A stretch of DNA of 47,060 bases from Clostridiales bacterium (GTDB taxonomy: Bacteria; Bacillota; Clostridia; Oscillospirales; Acutalibacteraceae): contig JAIKWV010000027.1 of the NCBI GenBank assembly GCA_024684435.1, positions 1-47,060 of the forward strand, in the 5' to 3' direction. The notes beneath the pieces were generated by a model. That model did not search any database, had not been told where the DNA came from, and worked only from the letters and a program-made list of their open reading frames with translations. The position numbers and the translations under genes are program-made. This document shows positions 31,618 through 41,108 of the stretch, in pieces. Position 1 is the stretch's first letter. Each line of letters starts with the position of its first letter.

Positions 31618-34362
31618 ATGGGTTTATTAAAGAAAATTTTCGGCGACTATTCATCAAGAGAAATAAAACGTATAGTGCCGCTCAGGGATAAAGTTCTGGC
31701 GCTTGAGGAGGAGTACGGCAAGCTCACCGACGCAGAGCTTCAGGCAAAGACCCCGGAATTCAAGAAGAGACTTGCCGATGGCGAGACCCTTGACGATATT
31801 CTGCCCGAGGCGTTTGCCGCCTGCCGCGAGGCCTCATGGCGCGTACTCAACATGAAGCATTTCCCCGTACAGATCGTGGGCGGCATCGTACTGCATCAGG
31901 GCAGGATCGCCGAGATGCGCACCGGTGAAGGCAAGACCCTTGTGGCTACCCTCCCCGCCTATCTTAACGCCCTTTCCGGCAACGGCGTTCACATCGTCAC
32001 GGTCAACGACTACCTTGCCCGCCGCGACTCCGAGTGGATGGGAAAGGTCTACCGTTTCATGGGTCTTACCGTGGGACTTATAGTCCACGACCTTGACAAT
32101 GAACAGCGCAAAGAGGCTTACAACGCCGATATCACCTACGGCACCAACAACGAGATGGGCTTCGACTATCTGCGTGACAACATGGTGCAATACAAAGAGC
32201 AAAAGGTCCAGAGAGGTCACAACTTCGCCATAGTGGACGAGGTGGACTCCATCCTTATAGATGAGGCAAGGACCCCTCTTATCATTTCCGGTCGGGGCGA
32301 TCAGTCCACCGATCTCTACCGTCAGGCAAACGCATTTGCCCGCACCTTAAGCTTTACAAGGGTCAAGGAAATAGATTCCAAGGAAAACGCCGAGGACGTG
32401 GCTGACGGAGACGTTGTGGTGGATGAAAAGGCAAAGACCGCCACCCTTACAAAGAGCGGCGTTACCAAGGCGGAGGAATACTTCAATCTTGAAAACCTGA
32501 TGGACGCCGAAAACATGACAATTCAGCACCATATAAATCAGGCTATCAAGGCTATAGGCGTTATGAAGCGGGACGTTGACTATGTGGTCAAGGACGGCGA
32601 AGTCCTCATAGTCGACGAATTCACCGGAAGAATAATGCTGGGCAGACGCTATAACGAGGGTCTGCATCAAGCTATCGAAGCCAAAGAAAACGTCAAGGTG
32701 GAGCACGAGAGCAAGACCCTTGCCACCATTACATTCCAGAATTACTTCAGACTTTACGACAAGCTCTCCGGTATGACCGGTACTGCTATGACGGAAAGTC
32801 CGGAATTTAACGAGATATATAATCTGGACGTTCTGGAGATCCCCACCAACAAACCCATGATAAGGGACGACAGACCCGATTCCGTCTACAAGACAGAAAA
32901 GGCAAAATTCAACGCCATAATAAACCAGATCGAGGAATGCCACCAAAAAGGTCAGCCTGTGCTGGTAGGTACCGTTTCCATTGAAAAGTCCGAGGAGCTC
33001 AGCGCTCTGCTCAAGAGAAAGGGCATAAAGCATGAAGTCCTCAACGCCAAGTATCACGAAAAGGAAGCTGAGATAGTCGCTCAGGCAGGTAAGGAAAACG
33101 CGGTCACCATCGCCACGAACATGGCGGGCCGTGGTACCGATATCATGCTGGGAGGTAACTCTGAGTACCTTGCCAAGGCCGAGATGCGCCGCATGGGCTT
33201 CACCGAGGAGCTTATCGCGGAGGCCACCGGCTTTGCGGAGACCACGGACGAGGAGATACTCAACTCCCGCAGTGAATTCACGCGCCTCAACGAAAAATAC
33301 CGGGACGCCATCAAGGACGAGGCGGAAAGAGTCCGTCAGGCGGGCGGCCTGTTCATCATCGGCACGGAGAGACACGAATCCCGCCGTATAGACAACCAGC
33401 TCAGAGGCCGCGCCGGCAGACAGGGCGACCCTGGCGCCAGCCGTTTTTATCTCTCCCTTGAGGACGACCTTATGCGTCTGTTCGGCGGAGAACGGCTCAC
33501 AAATATAATGAATACCCTGAATATACCCGAGGATATGCCCATTGACGCAAGGATACTCTCCAACACCATAGAGAGCGCTCAGAAGAAGGTCGAGGGTCAG
33601 AACTTTGCAATACGTAAGAACGTCCTTCAGTACGACGACGTTATGAACCGCCAGAGAGAGCTCATCTACACCCAGCGCAATCAGGTGCTTGACGGCGAGG
33701 AACTCAAACCCGTTATCCTCAGGATGCTGGATGAGAGCATCGAAGAAAATGTCAATTTCTACTGTTCTTCCTCTGTAAACAGGGAGGACTGGAACATTGA
33801 CGGTATGCGTGAAAAATTCTTAGGCTGGCTCACCACCGCCGACGATTTCAGAGATGACGATATAGACCCGGAGGAGATAAAGACCCTGCTTTCGGAACGC
33901 GGACACAAACTTTACGAAACGAGAGAGGAAGAATTCGGTTCCGAGCTTATGCGCAGCCTTGAGCGTTTCGTACTTCTGAGAAACGTTGACAGCAAGTGGA
34001 TGGATCACATCGACGCCATGGAAGAACTCAAACGCGGCATAGGTCTGAGAGCCTACGGTCAGCAGGACCCCGTCGTCGCCTACAGAATGGAAAGCTTCGA
34101 TATGTTTGACGAAATGACCACCTCCATCCGTGAGGAAACAGTCAAGCAGATGCTCACCATCAGGGTAAGAAATCAGGAGGAGACTGAAAGAAAACAGACG
34201 GTCAAGATAACCTCCCAGTCCGGCGCATCAGACGGAAGCGAAAAGGGTCGTACCGTGCGCAAGGGCAAGAAGATAGGCCCCAACGAACCCTGTCCCTGCG
34301 GCAGCGGCAAAAAGTACAAAAAATGCTGCGGCGCTCCCGGCAGCACCGCCGATAAAGAATAA
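31618..34362 (+). CDS. secA: Preprotein translocase ATPase SecA
   Basis: The 914-residue motor that drives proteins through SecYEG. Walker [10 protein letters not shown], Walker B region [20 protein letters not shown], helicase motifs [20 protein letters not shown] and [11 protein letters not shown] are all intact. The protein ends in the zinc-binding SEC-C motif ([16 protein letters not shown]), used for SecB or lipid contact in relatives. Length is full. The site GAAAGGA precedes ATG. Only one SecA is seen in the window. Its exported clients include the protease, lyase and DUF4838 proteins encoded here, which follows from their signal peptides. Confidence 0.98.
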   Translation: MGLLKKIFGDYSSREIKRIVPLRDKVLALEEEYGKLTDAELQAKTPEFKKRLADGETLDDILPEAFAACREASWRVLNMKHFPVQIVGGIVLHQGRIAEMRTGEGKTLVATLPAYLNALSGNGVHIVTVNDYLARRDSEWMGKVYRFMGLTVGLIVHDLDNEQRKEAYNADITYGTNNEMGFDYLRDNMVQYKEQKVQRGHNFAIVDEVDSILIDEARTPLIISGRGDQSTDLYRQANAFARTLSFTRVKEIDSKENAEDVADGDVVVDEKAKTATLTKSGVTKAEEYFNLENLMDAENMTIQHHINQAIKAIGVMKRDVDYVVKDGEVLIVDEFTGRIMLGRRYNEGLHQAIEAKENVKVEHESKTLATITFQNYFRLYDKLSGMTGTAMTESPEFNEIYNLDVLEIPTNKPMIRDDRPDSVYKTEKAKFNAIINQIEECHQKGQPVLVGTVSIEKSEELSALLKRKGIKHEVLNAKYHEKEAEIVAQAGKENAVTIATNMAGRGTDIMLGGNSEYLAKAEMRRMGFTEELIAEATGFAETTDEEILNSRSEFTRLNEKYRDAIKDEAERVRQAGGLFIIGTERHESRRIDNQLRGRAGRQGDPGASRFYLSLEDDLMRLFGGERLTNIMNTLNIPEDMPIDARILSNTIESAQKKVEGQNFAIRKNVLQYDDVMNRQRELIYTQRNQVLDGEELKPVILRMLDESIEENVNFYCSSSVNREDWNIDGMREKFLGWLTTADDFRDDDIDPEEIKTLLSERGHKLYETREEEFGSELMRSLERFVLLRNVDSKWMDHIDAMEELKRGIGLRAYGQQDPVVAYRMESFDMFDEMTTSIREETVKQMLTIRVRNQEETERKQTVKITSQSGASDGSEKGRTVRKGKKIGPNEPCPCGSGKKYKKCCGAPGSTADKE

Positions 34363-34396
34363 TTTTCAAAAACGTTCATTAAAATAAAAAAAATGC

Positions 34397-34425
34397 TTGC
34401 AATTGTCAGAAATATCTGCTAAAAT
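34397..34425 (+). promoter_or_regulatory. Probable promoter of rpmB
   Basis: TTGCAA (34397-34402), 17-bp spacer, TAAAAT (34420-34425), about 35 bp ahead of the L28 start. Both hexamers are close to consensus. Confidence 0.7.
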
Positions 34426-34459
34426 GTGTTTTGTCACTTTAAACAAGGAGGTGCTCAAT

Positions 34460-34648
34460 ATGGCAAAATGTCAATATTGCGGTAAGGAAGTTACCTTTGG
34501 CATCAAGGTTTCTCACTCACACAGACGTTCCAACAGAACATGGAAGCCCAACGTTATGCGTGTAAAGGCTATGGTCAACGGCTCACCTAAGAGAGTTTAC
34601 GCCTGCACAAGATGCTTGCGTTCCGGTAAGGTTACTCGCGCTGTCTGA
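34460..34648 (+). CDS. rpmB: 50S ribosomal protein L28
   Basis: A 62-residue ribosomal protein of the zinc-binding (C+) type, with CQYC at 4-7 and CTRC near 50-53. SHSHRRSNRTWKPNVMRV is the L28 signature. The ATG at 34460 follows AAGGAGGTG; 21 further upstream codons are open only because they run through the promoter. Stands alone between its own promoter and a terminator. C+ L28 paralogues are often replaced by C- forms under zinc shortage, but no second copy is seen. Confidence 0.98.
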   Translation: MAKCQYCGKEVTFGIKVSHSHRRSNRTWKPNVMRVKAMVNGSPKRVYACTRCLRSGKVTRAV

Positions 34649-34680
34649 TAAACCGTAGCACATTTTAATCATGACTTTTA

Positions 34681-34714
34681 AAAAGCTGTCAGATCTTTTG
34701 GTCTGACGGCTTTT
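34681..34714 (+). terminator. Intrinsic terminator after rpmB
   Basis: Arms 34681-34693 and 34702-34714 pair over 13 bp with one G-T wobble; the right arm ends in TTTT. Placed 32 bp after the L28 stop. Confidence 0.85.
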
Positions 34715-34799
34715 AGTCCGTGTGTCGGCATTATATTTTAAATCGGCAAAAAAGCCAAATTATCGTTATATGATATTATAATATTATAAAACTTCCCTA

Positions 34800-34828
34800 T
34801 TGTACCGCACCGGAAATTATTATATTAT
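34800..34828 (+). promoter_or_regulatory. Candidate promoter of the apbE-rnf operon
   Basis: TTGTAC (34800-34805), 17-bp spacer, TATTAT (34823-34828), about 48 bp before the TTG start. The -35 is weak and the surrounding DNA is so AT-rich that other -10-like sites compete. Confidence 0.35.
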
Positions 34829-34875
34829 ATATATTGAGATATTCTATATCCATATTAAGAAACGGCGGTGGTCTT

Positions 34876-35883
34876 TTGTCTGAGAAAAAGAGAATAACTC
34901 CCGCTGCCGCTGCCCTTACCGTTGTTTGTCTGCTTGTCATAGGAGCCCTTATAGCCTTTGACCTTTTTCTCTCCGGGCGGGAATGCAAAGAGCAGACCGT
35001 GGCGATGGACACGGTGGTGACCGTCACTGTCAACGGAAGAAAGTCAAAGAATACGGCGGAAAAGATCTGTCAACTGGTCTCAACGCTTGAAAAAGAAAAT
35101 TTCTCACGATACATAAGCGGCTCCGACGTTTATAAAACAAACAGTTCCAAAGGCAGTTCCGTGGAGGTAGGATCTTCCACCGTTGACTGCATAAACGCCG
35201 CTATCAAGGTCAGCGAAGCCTCTCATGGCGCATTTGACATTACTGCCGGCGGCATAGTGTCCCTTTGGGGCATCGGGACCGACAGTGAACGGGTACCCTC
35301 GCAGGCGGAGATCGACCTTGCCCTGGCATCGGTGAATTATAAGGCTATCGCTGTCAGCGGCAGTTCCGTCAGCCTTTCCGGCGGCTCTGTGATCGACCTT
35401 GGCGCTATAGGCAAAGGCGCCGCCTGTGATGAAATACGCAAGGTTCTTGAGGAAGCCGGCGCCCAACGCTGTGTTGCGGCGGTGGGAGGCAGCGTACTGC
35501 TCTACGGAGACGGCGAGTTTTCCGTGGGCATACGGGATCCTTTCGGCAAGGCCGACGACTGCATAGGCTCCCTTAAGCTCAACGCCTGCTGTGTTTCCAC
35601 CTCCGGCTCATATGAGAGATTTTTCCGGCAGGACGGCAAGAAATATCACCACATTTTTGATGCCCGTACCGGATACCCGGCGGAGAGCGGACTTGCGAGC
35701 GTGACGGTAGTTGCCGACTCCGGAGTATACAGCGACGCTCTCTCCACAGCCTGCTTCATCCTCGGATACGAAAACAGCCTTGATCTGCTCAAAGAATTTC
35801 ATGCACAGGCTGTCTTTGTTACGGACAACGGAGAGATAAAAATAACCGACGGTTTAGCCGGTAACTTTGAACGGAAAAATTGA
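34876..35883 (+). CDS. apbE: FAD:protein FMN transferase (ApbE)
   Basis: A 335-residue enzyme that splits FAD and attaches FMN to a Thr of Rnf/Nqr subunits. An N-terminal membrane helix (about 10-32) places it outside the membrane. Motifs: AMDTVVTVTV, GAFDITAGGIVSLWGIG, VIDLGAIGKGAACDEI, GSVLLYGD, HHIFDARTGYP and the metal-binding SGVYSDALSTACFILG. The start is taken as TTG 34876 behind GGCGGTGG; an alternative TTG at 34834 lacks a site, and no ATG is available. It lies first in the operon with rnfCDGEAB, whose RnfG and RnfD carry the FMN-attachment sequences, so they are its expected substrates. Confidence 0.94.
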   Translation: MSEKKRITPAAAALTVVCLLVIGALIAFDLFLSGRECKEQTVAMDTVVTVTVNGRKSKNTAEKICQLVSTLEKENFSRYISGSDVYKTNSSKGSSVEVGSSTVDCINAAIKVSEASHGAFDITAGGIVSLWGIGTDSERVPSQAEIDLALASVNYKAIAVSGSSVSLSGGSVIDLGAIGKGAACDEIRKVLEEAGAQRCVAAVGGSVLLYGDGEFSVGIRDPFGKADDCIGSLKLNACCVSTSGSYERFFRQDGKKYHHIFDARTGYPAESGLASVTVVADSGVYSDALSTACFILGYENSLDLLKEFHAQAVFVTDNGEIKITDGLAGNFERKN

Positions 35884-35885
35884 CT

Positions 35886-36254
35886 ATGGATAAGCTTGCA
35901 AAAAGAAGCGACATTTTGCTGATCCTGATCTTGTTTATGCTGGCGCTGGTACTGATCCTTCCCCGGTTTTTCAGCAGTGAGGAACCTCTTACCGCCTCGA
36001 TCTATGTGGACGGTGAGCTGGCGTATCAGCTTGACCTTTCAAAGATCGAAACAGCCTATGAGATACCGATAAACAACACCGTGATAGTGGCGGACAAAAA
36101 TGTTATCCGGTTCAAATCATCAGACTGCAAGGATAAGCTCTGCGTCAACACCGGAAAACTTACCCGGGCAAACGGCGTTGCCGCCTGCCTGCCAAACAGG
36201 GTGCTCATAGTCCTTTCTGGCGGCAGCAGCGAATACGACGCCATTACATACTGA
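35886..36254 (+). CDS. NusG domain II-like membrane-anchored protein
   Basis: A 122-residue protein with one N-terminal helix (about 10-28, ILLILILFMLALVLIL) and a small beta domain of the NusG-II superfamily (TASIYVDGELAYQLDLS, IRFKSSDCKDKLCVNTGKL, ACLPNRVLIVL). Three Cys (in SSDCKDKLC and AACLPN) are typical of this group. These proteins regularly accompany ApbE and Rnf genes in Firmicutes; their role is not known. It begins 2 bp after the apbE stop; the TTG at 35880 is open but the ATG is preferred. Not a transcription factor despite the domain name. Confidence 0.87.
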   Translation: MDKLAKRSDILLILILFMLALVLILPRFFSSEEPLTASIYVDGELAYQLDLSKIETAYEIPINNTVIVADKNVIRFKSSDCKDKLCVNTGKLTRANGVAACLPNRVLIVLSGGSSEYDAITY

Positions 36255-36271
36255 AACAGGGAGCCTTTATT

Positions 36272-36799
36272 ATGAAAAGAAATTCAGCGGCACGGGCGGC
36301 TCTGTTAGGTATACTCACGGCGGAGGCTCTGGCTCTCTCGTTCCTTGAGGGGTTCATCCCTCCTATTCCCGGTATGCCTCCCGGCGCAAAGCCCGGTCTT
36401 TCAAATATAATAACTATGTTTACCGTTTACAGTGTAGGCTGGCATGAGGCTCTTATCATTACCGTTCTGAAAGCCGGCTTCGCCGCCCTTACCAGAGGCG
36501 TCACCGCAGGGCTGATGAGCCTTTCCGGAGGCGTGTTAAGCACCGCCGTACTTATATTGCTGGCAAAATTTTCAAAGGGTCGGTTCGGTTATCTCGGTAT
36601 CAGCGTGATCTGCGCCGTTACGCACAATTTCGGTCAGCTGATCGTTTCGTTTATACTTTTAGGCTCCGCCGCGGTTTTCGGGTATATTCCGTTTTTGATT
36701 ATTTTTGCAATAATTACCGGCGCCGTGACCGGCACGGTCCTTAAGGTCACAATGCCGGTGCTGTTAAAACAAATAAAGTTTTCTTCATATAAAAGGTAA
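36272..36799 (+). CDS. Gx transporter family / heptaprenyl diphosphate synthase component I-like membrane protein
   Basis: A 175-residue protein with five or six hydrophobic segments. The family signature is seen in ALLGILTAEALALSFLEGFIP, PPGAKPGLSNIITMFTVY and LTRGVTAGLMSLSGGVLST, and in AVTHNFGQLIV. The name of component I of heptaprenyl diphosphate synthase is historical; the fold looks like the membrane component of an ECF-type carrier, and the substrate is unknown. It lies between the NusG-II gene and rnfC, a common position in clostridial rnf operons. ACAGGGAG precedes the ATG. Confidence 0.87.
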   Translation: MKRNSAARAALLGILTAEALALSFLEGFIPPIPGMPPGAKPGLSNIITMFTVYSVGWHEALIITVLKAGFAALTRGVTAGLMSLSGGVLSTAVLILLAKFSKGRFGYLGISVICAVTHNFGQLIVSFILLGSAAVFGYIPFLIIFAIITGAVTGTVLKVTMPVLLKQIKFSSYKR

Positions 36800-36813
36800 A
36801 AGGGGTTGAATCA

Positions 36814-38166
36814 ATGTTTTCATCAAAAGATGACGGTGTGCTCAACGCCGTAAAAGAGGTGAGAGGCGGCGTCAATGTCTCCCACTGCAAAAACACTGCC
36901 GAATGCGCTACTGTCCGTATGCCAATACCCCAGCAGGTGGTATTATCAATGCAGCAGCATATCGGCGCGCCCTGTATCCCCTGCGTAAAGGTGGGCGATA
37001 CGGTGTCCGTGGGACAGAAAATAGGCGACAGCGACAAATACGTAAGCGCTCCCGTACATGCCTCCGTTTCCGGAAAGGTCATAAAGATAGGCGAAATACA
37101 GCTTGTCAACGGTGCCAAGGCTCAGGCGGTGACCATTGAATCCGACGGCGAAATGCGGCTGTTTGAAGGCATAGAGCCTCCCCACGTCACCAACAGGGAG
37201 GAGCTTATCAAGGCTGTGCGCGAATCCGGTCTTGTGGGCTTGGGCGGTGCAGGCTTCCCTACCCATGTCAAGATGAACTTCCCTCCCGACAAGAACATTG
37301 ATACCCTGATAATAAACGCGGCGGAATGTGAGCCGTTCATCACCGTGGACTACCGGGAATGTATAGAAAATTCCTGGGATATCCTCTCCGGCGTGTACAC
37401 CGTAAAGGAGCTTTTGGGCATAAAAAACGTGATCATCGCCGCGGAGGACAATAAACCCGAGGCGTTCAACGTCCTCAAACGAATTGCGGACAAGGATCTG
37501 CACGAGGGCAACTATGTTCGCCTTATGAAGCTGAAGTCAAAATATCCACAGGGTGCGGAAAAGATAATGGTACAGTCCGCCACGGGCAGAAAGGTACCCC
37601 CCGGAAAGCTCCCCGCGGACGTGGGCTGTATGGTCATGAACGTGGCCAGTATCGCCTTTGTTTCCCGTTACCTTAAATCCGGCAAACCTTTGGTAAGCCG
37701 CTCCCTGACGGTGGACGGTTCCGCCATAGAGCGTCCTAAGAACGTCCGCGTACCCATCGGCACGCAGTTCGGTCAGATAATAGATTTCTGCGGCGGCTTC
37801 AAGGAACCCCCCGCAAAGATCCTCGCCGGCGGTCCGATGATGGGCTTTGCCGTTATGAGTACCGACATACACGTTTTAAAGCAGAACAACGCCATACTTG
37901 CATTTAACAAAAACGATGTGTACAGCAAACCGGAGAACGACTGTATCAGGTGCGGAAGCTGCGCCGCCGCCTGTCCCATGAGTCTTATGCCCACCCTCAT
38001 TGAGCGATACACCAAGGCCAGAGAAGTGGAACGGCTGCAAAAGATCGGCGTGAATGTCTGCATGGAATGCGGCAGCTGCGCCTATTCCTGCCCGGCGTCC
38101 AAGCCTCTGGTTCAGGTAATGCGCCTTGCAAAATCCATCGTAAGAGAGGAGCTGGCGAAAAAATGA
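36814..38166 (+). CDS. rnfC: Rnf electron transport complex subunit C
   Basis: A 450-residue peripheral subunit that takes electrons from, or gives them to, NAD(H) in the ferredoxin:NAD+ oxidoreductase. A barrel-sandwich start (PQQVVLSMQQHIGAPCIPCVK) precedes the flavin/NADH-binding region of the Nqo1-like fold (LVGLGGAGFPTHVK, INAAECEPFITVDYR). Two [4Fe-4S] motifs close the protein, CIRCGSCAAACP and CMECGSCAYSCP. The start is preceded by AAGGGG. Overlaps rnfD by 4 bp (ATGA). The gene order C-D-G-E-A-B is the standard one. Confidence 0.97.
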   Translation: MFSSKDDGVLNAVKEVRGGVNVSHCKNTAECATVRMPIPQQVVLSMQQHIGAPCIPCVKVGDTVSVGQKIGDSDKYVSAPVHASVSGKVIKIGEIQLVNGAKAQAVTIESDGEMRLFEGIEPPHVTNREELIKAVRESGLVGLGGAGFPTHVKMNFPPDKNIDTLIINAAECEPFITVDYRECIENSWDILSGVYTVKELLGIKNVIIAAEDNKPEAFNVLKRIADKDLHEGNYVRLMKLKSKYPQGAEKIMVQSATGRKVPPGKLPADVGCMVMNVASIAFVSRYLKSGKPLVSRSLTVDGSAIERPKNVRVPIGTQFGQIIDFCGGFKEPPAKILAGGPMMGFAVMSTDIHVLKQNNAILAFNKNDVYSKPENDCIRCGSCAAACPMSLMPTLIERYTKAREVERLQKIGVNVCMECGSCAYSCPASKPLVQVMRLAKSIVREELAKK

Positions 38167-39146
38167 GTGTTGAAAACAAACTGAACATCAGCGCATCCCC
38201 CCACGTCAGGTCAAAGACCTCGTCAAAAAGGATAATGCTTGATGTAATAATAGCCCTTGTACCCGCGCTTATAGCCGCTGTATTCATCTTCGGCTACAGG
38301 GTGCTTGCGGTCACCGCCACCACGGTTCTGACTGCGGTTATTGCGGAATATCTTTCCCGCAAGGCTATGAAGCGGCACAACACCATCGGCGACTTCAGCG
38401 CCGTGGTCACCGGCGTTCTGCTGGCGTTCAACCTGCCGGTCACGATTCCCCTGTGGATGGCGGCTATAGGCTCGGTGATAGCCATAGTCGTTGTCAAGCA
38501 GATGTTCGGCGGCATAGGTCAGAACTTTGTAAACCCCGCGCTTATCGGCAGGATAGTCCTGCTCTCCTCATTTTCAACCGATATGACCTGCTGGACAGAG
38601 CCTCTCAAATGGCGCACAGGCGACGCGGTCACCACCGCCACTCCCCTTGCGCTTATGGCGGCGGATAAAAAAGATCAGCTCACCGGTCTTGCGGATATGC
38701 TTCTCGGCGTGCGCGCCGGCTGTTTAGGTGAGACCTGCGCCATAGCGCTTATCATCGGCGGCGTTTATCTTATTATCCGCAAGGTCATCTCCCCTGTTAT
38801 CCCGCTGGTCTACATAGGTACGTTTTCCGTCATAACGCTGATCGCGGGCAATGGCGATTTCACATACCTTGCCTATCAGATAATGGGCGGCGGACTTCTG
38901 CTCGGCGCCTTCTTTATGGCGACGGACTACGCCACCTGTCCAATAAACTTCAAGGGCAAGATCGTTTACGCCATCGGCTGCGGACTTCTTACCGCTGTCA
39001 TCAGACTGTTCGGCAGTCTGCCGGAGGGCGTTTCATTCTCAATAATCCTTATGAACATACTCACCCCTCACATCGAGTCTCTCACCACCCCCAAGCCCTT
39101 TGGCACGGTGAAGGAGAAGAAAGCGAAAAAGGAGGCGGCTGAATAA
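38163..39146 (+). CDS. rnfD: Rnf electron transport complex subunit D
   Basis: A 327-residue integral membrane subunit with about nine hydrophobic segments, part of the ion-translocating core. The covalent FMN site is DAVTTATPLALM (Thr in TATPLA). Family signatures are SPHVRSKTSSKRIMLDV near the start, GGIGQNFVNPALIGR and GAFFMATDYATCP. The ATG at 38163 overlaps the rnfC stop; the longer open frame from 38067 lies inside rnfC. It ends 1 bp into rnfG (TAATG). The flavin is attached by ApbE encoded upstream. Confidence 0.96.
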   Translation: MSVENKLNISASPHVRSKTSSKRIMLDVIIALVPALIAAVFIFGYRVLAVTATTVLTAVIAEYLSRKAMKRHNTIGDFSAVVTGVLLAFNLPVTIPLWMAAIGSVIAIVVVKQMFGGIGQNFVNPALIGRIVLLSSFSTDMTCWTEPLKWRTGDAVTTATPLALMAADKKDQLTGLADMLLGVRAGCLGETCAIALIIGGVYLIIRKVISPVIPLVYIGTFSVITLIAGNGDFTYLAYQIMGGGLLLGAFFMATDYATCPINFKGKIVYAIGCGLLTAVIRLFGSLPEGVSFSIILMNILTPHIESLTTPKPFGTVKEKKAKKEAAE

Positions 39147-39739
39147 TGAAAACCTTTAAGGAATTTGCTGTTCCCACCCTCATACTTTTCCTTATCTGTG
39201 CGGTGGCCGCAACACTGCTGGCGCTGACCAACGACGTTACCGCCCCCAAGATACAGGAGCTTGCCTCTCAGACTGAGCTTGCCGCCCGCAAAAAGGTCCT
39301 TGCCGACGCGGAGGAATTCGTACAGCAGGACAGAATAACCCTTGACGGCAAGGAGTACGAATGTTTCAAGGGCGTTAAGGGCGATCAAACCAGCGGCTAC
39401 GTCTTCACAACGGTAGTCAAGGGCTACGGTGGAGATATCAAGGTCATGACCGGCGTGGACGCTCAGGGCAGGGTCTCCGGCGTGGAGATACTGGAGATCA
39501 GCGAAACAGCCGGCTTAGGAATGAACGCGAAAAAGCCCGACTTTCTGAATCAGTTCATAGGAAAAACCTTTGAGATATTCGTATCAAAGGATAAGCCCGG
39601 AGAAAATTCCGTTGACGCCCTCACAGGCGCCACCATTTCATCACGGGCGGTCACAAGCGCCGTAAATAACGCTCTCAGGCTTTATGAAGCGGCGACAAAT
39701 CAAGTACAGCTTTTAAACGGTCAGGGAGGTGAGCAGTAA
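39146..39739 (+). CDS. rnfG: Rnf electron transport complex subunit G
   Basis: A 197-residue subunit with one N-terminal helix (about 8-27) and an exposed FMN-binding domain. The ApbE target sequence is DALTGATISSRAV near residue 160 (Thr in the T-G-A-T-I-S-S motif). SGVEILEISETAGLGMNAKKPDFLNQF is the usual domain core. It begins within the rnfD stop (TAATG) behind AAGGAGG and ends within the rnfE start (TAATG), so translation is coupled on both sides. Confidence 0.96.
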   Translation: MKTFKEFAVPTLILFLICAVAATLLALTNDVTAPKIQELASQTELAARKKVLADAEEFVQQDRITLDGKEYECFKGVKGDQTSGYVFTTVVKGYGGDIKVMTGVDAQGRVSGVEILEISETAGLGMNAKKPDFLNQFIGKTFEIFVSKDKPGENSVDALTGATISSRAVTSAVNNALRLYEAATNQVQLLNGQGGEQ

Positions 39740-40500
39740 TGGCTGAAAAGAGATCAATGGGCAAGGAGTTTACCAAAGGCTTTATTTCGGAAAATCCCGT
39801 TTTAAGGCTTGTTCTTGGAACCTGTCCCACACTTGCGGTCACCACCTCCGTGGTCAACGCGATCGGCATGGGCATTGCCGCAACGATAGTGCTCATAGGC
39901 TCCAATATCGTCATATCGGCTCTGCGCAAGATCATACCCTCAAAGGTGCGTATCCCCGCCTTCGTGGTGGTCATCGCCTCTTTCGTTACCATCGTTCAAA
40001 TGCTGGTCAAGGCCTTTGTTCCCGTGTTGGATGAATCCCTTGGCGTGTATCTTCCACTGATAGTCGTCAACTGCATAATTCTCGGCAGAGCTGAGGCATT
40101 CGCCAGCAAAAACCCCGTTCTTGTGTCCGCCGTTGACGGACTGGGCATGGGTCTTGGCTTCACCACCGCCCTTCTGTGTATGAGCTCCATCCGTGAGATC
40201 ATCGGCGCGGGCACCTTTCTTGCCGGCACACAGAGCCTGCTCGCCCTGTTCGGCGAAAACGTTTTAGGCGGCTTTGACGGCTTTACTCTCATCTCGGGCA
40301 ACGGCGCATTAAAACCCATGGTCATACTCATCCTCGCTCCCGGCGGCTTCTTTGTGTTCGGTATGCTTATGGCTTGTGTGAACAAGCTCGCCGAAAAGAA
40401 GGGCAAGCCCAAGGCGGAGCTCAAAGGCTGCAGTAGCTGCCCCATGGCGGCGACCTGCTCCCTGGAATGTAAAAATGATATCAAGGAGGGCAATGTGTGA
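39739..40500 (+). CDS. rnfE: Rnf electron transport complex subunit E, with a Cys-rich C-terminal tail
   Basis: A 253-residue membrane subunit of the RnfA/RnfE pair, with six hydrophobic segments. Family marks are FISENPVLRLVLGTCPTLAV, IVVNCIILGRAEAFASKNP and LGFTTALLCMSSIREIIGAG. The last 25 residues form a tail CSSCPMAATCSLEC with four Cys, which is not part of the membrane core and could bind metal; that is an inference from spacing. AAGGAG-like GGGAGGTGAGCAG precedes the start. Its stop overlaps the rnfA start by one base. Confidence 0.95.
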   Translation: MAEKRSMGKEFTKGFISENPVLRLVLGTCPTLAVTTSVVNAIGMGIAATIVLIGSNIVISALRKIIPSKVRIPAFVVVIASFVTIVQMLVKAFVPVLDESLGVYLPLIVVNCIILGRAEAFASKNPVLVSAVDGLGMGLGFTTALLCMSSIREIIGAGTFLAGTQSLLALFGENVLGGFDGFTLISGNGALKPMVILILAPGGFFVFGMLMACVNKLAEKKGKPKAELKGCSSCPMAATCSLECKNDIKEGNV

Positions 40501-41090
40501 TGAAAGTTATGTTATCATTGATACTCACCGCCATACTGACGGAAAACTTTATTCTCTGCAAATTTCTCGGCATCTGCCCCTTCCTGGGAGTTTCAAAGAA
40601 GCTCAACACCGCTGTAGGTATGTCCGGCGCGGTCATCTTCGTCATGGCTCTCGCCACAGCGGTCACCTACCCCATCAACAAATTCCTTCTTGTAAAGCAC
40701 AATATGGAATATCTGCAGACCATAGTATTTATCCTGGTCATTGCGGCTCTTGTTCAGTTCGTTGAGATCGTGCTTAAAAAATTCATGCCTCCCCTTTACA
40801 ATTCGCTGGGAATTTATCTGCCACTCATCACCACAAACTGCGCTGTGCTGGGCGTTGTAATGCTCAACATCAGCAAGGAGCTTAACTTCGCTCTCTCCAT
40901 GGTGAGCTCCATCGGTGCGGGTCTTGGCTTTATGCTTGCAATGGTGATGTTCGCCGGCGTCCGTCAGAAGCTGGAGGGCTGTGACATTCCGAAATTCATG
41001 CAGGGTCTGCCTATCACACTGGTCGCCGCGTCTCTGGTTTCCGTTTCATTTTTAGGCTTTACCGGCGTGGTGGACGGAATATTCTCGTAA
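40500..41090 (+). CDS. rnfA: Rnf electron transport complex subunit A
   Basis: A 196-residue membrane subunit with six hydrophobic segments. Start LSLILTAILTENFILCKFLGICPFLGVSKK and the internal LITTNCAVLGVVMLN match RnfA, including Cys positions thought to sit near the membrane [2Fe-2S] cluster shared with RnfE. ATG 40500 overlaps the rnfE stop by one base; a GTG one codon earlier is a possible start. AAGGAGGGC lies ahead. The rnfB gene follows after 18 bp. Confidence 0.96.
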   Translation: MKVMLSLILTAILTENFILCKFLGICPFLGVSKKLNTAVGMSGAVIFVMALATAVTYPINKFLLVKHNMEYLQTIVFILVIAALVQFVEIVLKKFMPPLYNSLGIYLPLITTNCAVLGVVMLNISKELNFALSMVSSIGAGLGFMLAMVMFAGVRQKLEGCDIPKFMQGLPITLVAASLVSVSFLGFTGVVDGIFS

Positions 41091-41108
41091 CTGAAAAGAG
41101 GATCATAT

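Noticed and set aside
32347-33375. A 342-residue open frame on the minus strand inside secA
   Set aside because: It lies wholly opposite the conserved SecA coding frame, has no ribosome binding site and no recognisable motif. Long antisense frames are expected opposite GC-rich third positions.
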